Shown piece by piece: positions 57,742 through 64,000 of a stretch of DNA of 64,000 nucleotides. Under the pieces are notes generated by a model. The model was given only the letters and a program-made list of their open reading frames with translations, was not told the origin of the DNA and made no database searches. Location of the stretch: positions 62,001 through 126,000 of the forward strand of contig JAEZNB010000012.1 in the NCBI GenBank assembly GCA_023441965.1, in the 5' to 3' direction. This DNA comes from Bacillota bacterium. Its GTDB lineage: Bacteria; Bacillota; Clostridia; Lachnospirales; Lachnospiraceae. The position numbers and the translations under genes are program-made. Positions within the stretch are counted from its first letter, which is position 1. The number at the start of each line of letters is the position of its first letter.

Positions 57742-58851
57742 TTAATCTTTCTTCTTATAAAACTCCTTGATCCGGTCCATTCTGGCTGTCATTCCCTGGA
57801 AGAGATAATCCACCAGAGTTATGGCGACCATTGACTCCACTACCACTACTGCTCTTGGTACAATGATGGGATCATGGCGTCCCTGCACCTCAACCACGAT
57901 ATTTTCTTTACTCTTGTTTACGGTGCGCTGCGCTCTGGCTATGGAGGCTGTGGGCTTCACGGCAGCCCGGAGGATAATATCCGCCCCATCGCTGATGCCT
58001 CCCAGGATCCCTCCCGCATGATTGCTAAGCTTGGTCAGCTCCAGATTATCATCATAGAAGAAGGAATCATTGTTATCATAGCCTGTACTACGTGCAGCTG
58101 CAAATCCGTCTCCAATCTCTACACCCTTGATGGCTCCAATGGACATCACAGCCTGTGCCAGTACTGCATCCAGCTTATCAAATACCGGTTGCCCTATTCC
58201 GGCAGGCATTCCAGATACGATACATTCAATCACCCCGCCGATGGAATTGTGGTCCTCCATCAGCTCCTGTATATAAGCCTCAGCCTTCGCAGAGGCTTCC
58301 GGATCCGGCATGTTCAGCGGACTCTTCCTGGTAAATTCCCTCTGGCATTTGGAATAATCAATGGAGATGGCACCTATAGACTTGGTATAGGTATAGATGG
58401 AGATCCCCAGCTCCTTCAATATGGCTGCCGCTATTGCACCTGCTGCCACTCTGCCTGAAGTCTCACGCCCTGAAGACCGTCCGCCTCCCCGGTAATCCCG
58501 AAAGCCATATTTCTGGTCATAGGTATAGTCTGCATGACCGGGACGGTAGAACTTAGCAATTTCAGAGTAATCATAAGGGCGATGGTTCTCATTATAGATC
58601 ACCAGGGAGATTGGGGTTCCGGTCGTCCGGCCCTCAAAGACCCCTGACAATATCGTTAGGCGGTCATTTTCCCGGCGTGGAGTTGCATATTGGGTCTGAC
58701 CGGGCTTTCTCCGGTCCAGAAATTCCTGTATCTGCTCTTCCTTCAGGGGCAGGCCTGCAGGACAGCCATCTACAACCACCCCGATACCGGCTCCATGGGA
58801 TTCACCCCAGGTTGATATAACAAAGCTTTTGCCAAATACTGATCCCGCCAT
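57742..58851 (-). CDS. aroC: Chorismate synthase
   Basis: The start MAGSVFGKSF at 58851 has GGAGAGGAG six bases upstream; an ATG two codons earlier is too close to it. The 369-residue protein carries the family signatures: STWGESHGAG, DRRKPGQ, YRGGGRSSGRETSGRVAAGA, HAGGILGGIS and GRHDP. It converts EPSP to chorismate with reduced FMN. The flavodoxin downstream, convergent, could be a coincidence. The gene is complete and appears monocistronic. Confidence 0.97.
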   Translation of the reverse strand: MAGSVFGKSFVISTWGESHGAGIGVVVDGCPAGLPLKEEQIQEFLDRRKPGQTQYATPRRENDRLTILSGVFEGRTTGTPISLVIYNENHRPYDYSEIAKFYRPGHADYTYDQKYGFRDYRGGGRSSGRETSGRVAAGAIAAAILKELGISIYTYTKSIGAISIDYSKCQREFTRKSPLNMPDPEASAKAEAYIQELMEDHNSIGGVIECIVSGMPAGIGQPVFDKLDAVLAQAVMSIGAIKGVEIGDGFAAARSTGYDNNDSFFYDDNLELTKLSNHAGGILGGISDGADIILRAAVKPTASIARAQRTVNKSKENIVVEVQGRHDPIIVPRAVVVVESMVAITLVDYLFQGMTARMDRIKEFYKKKD

Positions 58852-59063
58852 AAGCATCTCCTCTCCGATCTATCTATCGATTCATATACTCTTTCTCTAA
58901 TCATAAAGAAAAGAAGCACTCTTGTCATCCAAATTTTTCATTTCTTTCATATTAGGCTAAGTCTGATACACATATCTTCTCCTTTGATCTGTTCTCTATC
59001 CACCTGATTCATGAGCCAATACCAAGCTGTTCCATGAAAATGTGAACATATGGTTGGAATATG

Positions 59064-59092
59064 TTGCCTGACATAATAATGAATGTTATAAT
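59064..59092 (+). promoter_or_regulatory. Sigma-A type promoter of the TerB-ATPase-helicase operon
   Basis: TTGCCT (59064-59069) and TATAAT (59087-59092) are 17 bases apart. The preceding TTGGAATATGTTG and following AATGTTATAAT are shared with the promoter at 47566. The rest of the 58852-59152 gap shows no gene. Confidence 0.65.
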
Positions 59093-59152
59093 ATAGTCAA
59101 TATTCCATACAGGATACGAACCCTAATATATCTCTGAAATGATTATCTTGTA

Positions 59153-60910
59153 ATGATTGGTGGCGAAATCGTGGACGGCTTCAATGCAAATAAAAAATAT
59201 AGCTCAATGAAAATTCCCGGACAGCAGCAGTTTCAGTTGAACGGGACTGCGATTGAATTGCCTCAGGCCAAGGCTGCAGAGCCTGTTTCACCGAAGGAAG
59301 AGATGTTTTATGAGATTGAATACGATTCCTGTCCCATACCGGGAGTAGGCAAGTTTGTTCTTAGACCTCAGAAGCTTCAGGAGCCTCAAAGGGACGAGAA
59401 GCGGGAGCTCTTCGGTCAGATGAGGGAGCTTGCCAGGGCATATCGTTCCACCTATGACAGCTCCAGATTCTTTGATCAGCGGGTACAGCATAATAATGCG
59501 ATTATCTTCTATAAGCAGGGATTGTTTATGAAAGATGTGACGGATGATTATTCCGGTCAAGCCCCATTTTCGCAATACTTCCCCAACTATCAGATGATGG
59601 GCTATGAGCAGCTTCGGACCTATTTTACCTGGCGGACCCAGTTCAGACAAGGGCATGTCGCCGATATCTCCTTGTCCTATGCCTTTCTTTATCTTTATGA
59701 ATTGTTGGCAAACATCGGGGTGAGCGATCCGAAGGAAGGCCTACAGCAGATAATGAATTTCTGGACAGCCTTCCGAAGCTACAATAAATCCATTGACAAG
59801 TACGTGCTCAGATGGCTGAAGGATTATCATATCTACTACGAGCTGCCCCACTCCTTTAAAGACTTCCTTGAGACAAATCATCTGTCCGGGCATTATCCGA
59901 ACATGGTGGACACCGGGGACAGCTTCGATTTATTTTGCTCAATATCAAAATATGATATAAGAAAATCAGCCTTTTATACCGGCGATCAAGTGAAGCTGAC
60001 CAGGGAATGCTTCTCCTTCGTCATTGACCATCTGAAGCAGGTATTTGCAGACAGGGGAATCCCCTTTGATGAGGCGATCTTCCAACCCACCAGGAAGCTG
60101 ACCGAATGGAAGCCCTTCAAGGATGCCCTGTTTCACCCATGGCTGAAGCAGGCAGACAGGCGGATCGTAATGTCCGAGAATGAAATCTATCTATGCCACA
60201 ATAATAAATGGTCTTTCAGTACGGTCATCACCTCCGAGGGCGGCAGACAGCTGATCGGCTACCTGATGAAGCAGATGGAGGTTGCCCTAAGAGGACTTAC
60301 CAAATATAAGGCCAAGCTCACAGCCAATATTAATACGGTTACCCATGAAGCCGTTGGTATCTTGAATAAAGCCGGCCTATCCCTTGAGAGTATCATAAAC
60401 GATGCAGTCTCCCGCTTCTACAGGGAGGCAACAAAAACAGTCGTAAGAGTGGATCAGGAAGCCCTATCCCGAATCAGGCAGGAGGCCCTGATCGTACAGG
60501 AGAAGCTGATCGTGCCGGAGCAGGATCCTCCCTTCCTACCGGATACTCCATACCTTCCGGACACTGCCTTCCTTCCGGATATTTCCGTTCAGCAGCCGGA
60601 TCTCTTGTCCCGGACAGCGATGCAGGACAAGCCTGCTATGGTAACACCTGAAGTCCTTCCCTCTTCCTTATCCGATCCTTGGGTAAGACTGAAGCGCGAA
60701 CTGACCGAAATAGAGCTTAAGGCCTTGTCCCCGCTACTGCTTGGGGAGAAGGAGCTTAAGAAATACGCGGATGAGTGCGGTATCATGCTGGAGGTCCTTG
60801 TGGAAGGGATCAATGAGAAGGCCCTGGATTATGTTGGGGACAACCTGATAGACGAAGCCTTCGTTTTATATGACGATTATATAGAAGAGGTAAAGGAATT
60901 GATAAGATGA
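59153..60910 (+). CDS. TerB-N/TerB-C domain protein
   Basis: The 585-residue protein has a TerB-N-like region (about residues 85-240: FRQGHVADISLSYAFLYLYE, LQQIMNFWTAFRSYN), a middle part and a TerB-C-like C-terminus (LKALSPLLLGEKELKKYADE, AFVLYDDYIEEVKELI). A Pro-rich segment with repeated LPDT/LPDI (about 460-485) separates the last two. The start is uncertain because no strong ribosome site is near 59153; GTG or ATG codons shortly downstream are possible. Its last codons overlap the ATPase gene by 4 bases. TerB-N/C proteins are known partners of ATPases and helicases in predicted DNA-processing systems. Confidence 0.75.
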   Translation: MIGGEIVDGFNANKKYSSMKIPGQQQFQLNGTAIELPQAKAAEPVSPKEEMFYEIEYDSCPIPGVGKFVLRPQKLQEPQRDEKRELFGQMRELARAYRSTYDSSRFFDQRVQHNNAIIFYKQGLFMKDVTDDYSGQAPFSQYFPNYQMMGYEQLRTYFTWRTQFRQGHVADISLSYAFLYLYELLANIGVSDPKEGLQQIMNFWTAFRSYNKSIDKYVLRWLKDYHIYYELPHSFKDFLETNHLSGHYPNMVDTGDSFDLFCSISKYDIRKSAFYTGDQVKLTRECFSFVIDHLKQVFADRGIPFDEAIFQPTRKLTEWKPFKDALFHPWLKQADRRIVMSENEIYLCHNNKWSFSTVITSEGGRQLIGYLMKQMEVALRGLTKYKAKLTANINTVTHEAVGILNKAGLSLESIINDAVSRFYREATKTVVRVDQEALSRIRQEALIVQEKLIVPEQDPPFLPDTPYLPDTAFLPDISVQQPDLLSRTAMQDKPAMVTPEVLPSSLSDPWVRLKRELTEIELKALSPLLLGEKELKKYADECGIMLEVLVEGINEKALDYVGDNLIDEAFVLYDDYIEEVKELIR

Positions 60911-62229
60911 GTATGACAAGTCAAGTACCGAACAGAATAGCCAATATCTTAATAAATGCTTTAAAGGGCGGAGTCGTACCGAGAGTGGGCCTGGAGTACA
61001 TCACTGTGGGCCGGACTCAGGAGATTGCCGCCATCCTTCACGATATAGAGATGATTGAGGAAGGCAGTGCCTCCTTCCGCTTCATCGTCGGAAAATACGG
61101 CAGCGGTAAGAGCTTTCTGCTCCAGACCATCCGAAATTATGCCACAGCCAAGGGCTTTGTGGTAGTGGATGCGGACCTGTCACCGGAACGCCGGTTTGCC
61201 GGAACCAAGGGCCAGGGTCTGGCAACCTATAAGGAGCTGATTCAGAATCTCTCTACCAAGTCAAAGCCTGATGGCGGTGCTCTTCCGTTGATTCTGGAGA
61301 AGTGGATCTCCGGTATTCAGGCGGCGGTTAAGGCCCGGCCTGATGTGAGTGAGAATGAATTTGACGAGCAGGTGGAAAGACAAATATACGCTGTTGCAAG
61401 CTCTCTGGAAGGAATGGTCAACGGCTTTGAATTCGCCAAGGCTGTGGTTACTTACTGGAAGGCTTACAAGCAGGACGACTCGGCCATGAAATCCAATGTG
61501 CTCCGCTGGTTTCGGGGTGAATATCCCTCCAGAAAGGAAGCGCGGGACGATCTGGGTATCAATTTCATTGTTACAGATGAGACCTGGTATGACTTTCTGA
61601 AGATATTCGCCACCTTCTTAGTCGGAGCCGGTTATAAAGGCATGCTGGTTATTATAGATGAGCTGGTCAATATCTTTAAAATTCCGAATTCCATCACCAG
61701 GGCTAACAACTATGAGAAGATCCTCACCATGTACAATGATGTCCTACAGGGAAAGGCAAGCCACATCGGTTTCCTTATGGGTGGTACTCCCCAATGTATC
61801 GAGGACAAGTATAAGGGAGTATTCAGCTATGAAGCCCTGCGCTCCCGCCTGGCAGAGGGGCACTTTGCCACAGCCGATGTCAGGGACCTCTCCGCTCCCA
61901 TCATCCGGCTGAAGATGCTGTCCCAGGAGGAGATGTATATTCTGGTGGAGAAGCTGATGAACCTTCATGCTCAGCTATACAGCTACGCTCCTACCCTGAC
62001 CCATGAGGACCTGGTCTACTTCTTAACGGTAGAATATAACCGGGTCGGTGCCGAGACCCACATCACTCCCCGTGAGATCATCCGCGATTTCATAGAATTG
62101 ATCAACATCCTGCACCAGAATCCGCAGAAAAGCGTATCTGAGATTCTGGGTGACAATAGCTTTGAAATGGCCAAGGGAGGGCTGTCCGATGAGGACCTGC
62201 ATCAGGAATTTTTAGAGTTTGAGGTCTGA
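60907..62229 (+). CDS. BrxD-like P-loop ATPase (DUF2791)
   Basis: The 440-residue protein has Walker A VGKYGSGKSFLL near residue 60, FVVVDADLSPERRF, Walker B MLVIIDELVNIF and a sensor-like LMGGTPQCIED...RSRLAEGHF. This is the DUF2791 family, which includes BrxD of BREX type 2. It likely couples ATP use to DNA loading. It overlaps the TerB gene by 4 bases and precedes the helicase by 23 bases. No PglX methylase or PglZ gene is in view. Confidence 0.85.
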   Translation: MSMTSQVPNRIANILINALKGGVVPRVGLEYITVGRTQEIAAILHDIEMIEEGSASFRFIVGKYGSGKSFLLQTIRNYATAKGFVVVDADLSPERRFAGTKGQGLATYKELIQNLSTKSKPDGGALPLILEKWISGIQAAVKARPDVSENEFDEQVERQIYAVASSLEGMVNGFEFAKAVVTYWKAYKQDDSAMKSNVLRWFRGEYPSRKEARDDLGINFIVTDETWYDFLKIFATFLVGAGYKGMLVIIDELVNIFKIPNSITRANNYEKILTMYNDVLQGKASHIGFLMGGTPQCIEDKYKGVFSYEALRSRLAEGHFATADVRDLSAPIIRLKMLSQEEMYILVEKLMNLHAQLYSYAPTLTHEDLVYFLTVEYNRVGAETHITPREIIRDFIELINILHQNPQKSVSEILGDNSFEMAKGGLSDEDLHQEFLEFEV

Positions 62230-62252
62230 AGTAAGAAACGGGAGGACGAATT

Positions 62253-64000
62253 ATGGATGTTTTTCATCGGCTTGCGCCCTTTATCCAAGAATTTATATAT
62301 CAGAATAAGTGGGAAGAATTGCGAGGAAATCAGGTGGCTGCCTGTGAGGTCATCTTCGACAGTGATGACAATCTGCTCCTGTCCTCCGGGACTGCTTCCG
62401 GTAAGACAGAGGCAGCCTTCCTGCCGGTACTTACCGAACTCTATCATAAGCCATCGGCGTCAGTCGGAATCATGTACATCTCTCCGCTCAAGGCCCTGAT
62501 CAATGATCAGTTCAAGCGGCTGGAGCAGATGCTGTTAGATTCCAACATCCCTGTCACCAAGTGGCACGGGGATGCTTCCCTGACCCGAAAGAACAAGCTG
62601 ATTAAGAATCCGGAGGGCTTACTGCAGATTACCCCCGAGTCCTTAGAAAGCCTGATCACCAATAAACGCAGTGCCTGTCTGTCCATGTTCTCGGACCTGA
62701 GGTTTGTGATCATAGATGAGGTTCACTACTTCATGCGTGACGTCCGGGGCTTGCAGCTGCTCTGTGTTCTTGAGCGGCTGAAGCAGCTGACCGGCTGTAA
62801 TCCCCGTCGGATCGGTCTATCCGCAACCTTGGGGGATGTGTCTCTGGCACAGGACTGGTTGAATACGGGAACCGGTAGAAGATGTGCGGCTCCCATTGTG
62901 GAGGAAGGGAAAAAACGCGTCCGGCTTCATATCGAACGCTTTGTAAACTATGCCGAGGAGCGGGATTTGGTCACCAGAGACGGTAGCGGTAAGGTGGTCA
63001 ATGTTTACTCCGGCGATATGGGGGACCGTGAGCATTATGAGTACCTGTTCAAGCAAACACTGGATAAGAAAACGATTATCTTCACCAATAGCCGGGAAGA
63101 GACAGAGTTTATCATGGCCCATTTACGGGAAATCGCTTTAAAGAATAAAGCACCGGATGTTTATCGGGTCCATCACGGCAATGTCTCGGCTCTGCTGAGG
63201 GAGAATACAGAGGATGAGATGAAATCCGCAGATGAAAAGATCGTAACCGGAGCCACAGTTACCCTGGAGCTGGGGATCGACATCGGCTCCCTTGACCAGG
63301 CCGTACAGGTCGGTGCACCCCTGAATGTCTCCAGCTTCGCTCAGCGCTTGGGCAGATGTGGCAGGCGGGGACAGGTTCCACAGCTGCTCTTCACCTTTGT
63401 GGAAAGCATCAGGATTAATTCCGACGATGTTCTTGGTCCGATCAATTGGGAGTTTATCCGGACGATCGGTATCATTGAGCTTTACTTAAAGGATCATTGG
63501 ATGGAGCCGATTCCACCGCAGAAGCATGCCTATAATCTGATGTATCACCAGACGATGAGCTGCTTAAAAAGCAATGGTGAGATGTCACCGGCAGGCCTGG
63601 CTCAGGCAATTCTCTCCCTTGGTTGCTTCAAAGGCATTCCTCAGGAGGATTATAAGCTGCTGCTCTCCCACATGCTTCACCTGGACCAGCTGCAAAGGAC
63701 CGAGCATGGCGGGCTGATCATCGGAAGAGAAGGGGAAAAGATTGTCAACAGCCATAAATTCCTGACCGTTTTCCTGGCCCCGGAGTATCTGCTTGTGAAG
63801 GACGAAAACCGTACCATCGGAACCGTGGATAAGGTCTATCCGGTCGGTACCCGTTTTGCCTTGGCGGGCATAGCCTGGGAGACAGTGGATGTCAATGAGA
63901 AGGCGAAGGTTATCTTTGTTAAGAGAGTCCCGGGGATTTCGGTCGTGGACTGGAATGTGGACTTCAATGCAGAGCTCCATACCGTTCTGGTCCGTAAAAT
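62253..64000 (+). CDS. Lhr/BrxHI-like superfamily 2 helicase (runs past window end)
   Basis: The start MDVFHRLAPFIQ has GGGAGGACG upstream. At least 582 residues are present, with motif I SSGTASGKTEA, Ia ISPLKALINDQ, DEVH in VIIDEVHYF, LSATLGD (motif III), TLELGIDIGS and QRLGRCGRRGQ (motif VI). This arrangement matches Lhr-like helicases such as BrxHI. It probably remodels DNA with the ATPase and TerB protein. The C-terminus is outside the window, and so may be further operon genes. Confidence 0.92.
   Translation, partial: MDVFHRLAPFIQEFIYQNKWEELRGNQVAACEVIFDSDDNLLLSSGTASGKTEAAFLPVLTELYHKPSASVGIMYISPLKALINDQFKRLEQMLLDSNIPVTKWHGDASLTRKNKLIKNPEGLLQITPESLESLITNKRSACLSMFSDLRFVIIDEVHYFMRDVRGLQLLCVLERLKQLTGCNPRRIGLSATLGDVSLAQDWLNTGTGRRCAAPIVEEGKKRVRLHIERFVNYAEERDLVTRDGSGKVVNVYSGDMGDREHYEYLFKQTLDKKTIIFTNSREETEFIMAHLREIALKNKAPDVYRVHHGNVSALLRENTEDEMKSADEKIVTGATVTLELGIDIGSLDQAVQVGAPLNVSSFAQRLGRCGRRGQVPQLLFTFVESIRINSDDVLGPINWEFIRTIGIIELYLKDHWMEPIPPQKHAYNLMYHQTMSCLKSNGEMSPAGLAQAILSLGCFKGIPQEDYKLLLSHMLHLDQLQRTEHGGLIIGREGEKIVNSHKFLTVFLAPEYLLVKDENRTIGTVDKVYPVGTRFALAGIAWETVDVNEKAKVIFVKRVPGISVVDWNVDFNAELHTVLVRK

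Noticed and set aside
59153..64000. A complete BREX type 2 system
   Set aside because: PglX, PglZ, PglW and PglY are not in the window; only the BrxD-like and BrxHI-like parts are seen, with a TerB protein in place of the rest.

Overview
The window looks like chromosome of a low-to-moderate GC anaerobic Firmicute, most probably a Lachnospiraceae (Clostridium cluster XIVa) species. The reasons are strong AGGAGG-type ribosome sites, a T-box in front of thrS, a ThrRS without a TGS domain, LytTR/DUF3021 and HTH/DUF2178 pairs, MobV-type integrative elements, and AT-rich accessory stretches alternating with GC-richer core genes. The taxonomic call is inference; no rRNA is present.

Layout. 1-1.03 kb: end of an AraC regulator and a nitroreductase. 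1.1-10.5 kb: an accessory region that begins at a tRNA-Gly(GCC) gene. It holds single-gene cargo units (methyltransferase, immunity-like protein, MerR/DUF6273, M1-like peptidase), the scar of a deleted integrative element, and a HAD-kinase fusion, an amidohydrolase and a ProB-like kinase separated by large palindromic REP-like repeats. 10.5-36.3 kb: core-like chromosome. This part has HTH/DUF2178, two secreted CE1-type esterases, a radical SAM enzyme coupled to a membrane protein with a Cys-Ala repeat tail, NUDIX, GNAT and HD proteins, T-box/thrS, a rhomboid protease, a GntR-regulated ABC exporter, a MarR/esterase operon, tRNA-Ala and tRNA-Val, an LCP protein, an EamA transporter and LytTR/DUF3021. 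36.3-47.4 kb: a second, identical tRNA-Gly gene followed by an intact integrative mobilizable element (tyrosine integrase, MobV relaxase, candidate oriT, histidine-phosphatase cargo). Behind it lie tandem remnants of related elements: truncated integrases, an IS, and repeated tRNA 3' ends with a conserved flank. 47.6-57.6 kb: accessory enzymes (methyltransferases, a radical SAM protein, GNAT, MBL, EamA, glyoxalase, a frameshifted gene, a flavodoxin). 57.7-64 kb: aroC, then a TerB-domain protein, a BrxD-like ATPase and an Lhr-like helicase that runs off the end.

How it works together. The two identical tRNA-Gly genes appear to be integration hot spots, and successive insertions and deletions left short cargo genes, each with its own promoter. 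Several regulators come with visible operators: a MerR 19-bp-spacer promoter, a GntR palindrome over the -10, a MarR palindrome just after the -10, LytTR 9-bp repeats 12 bp apart, and Xre dyads. The features most worth following are the radical SAM/Cys-Ala-repeat pair, the TerB-ATPase-helicase operon, and the nested tRNA-Gly element array.
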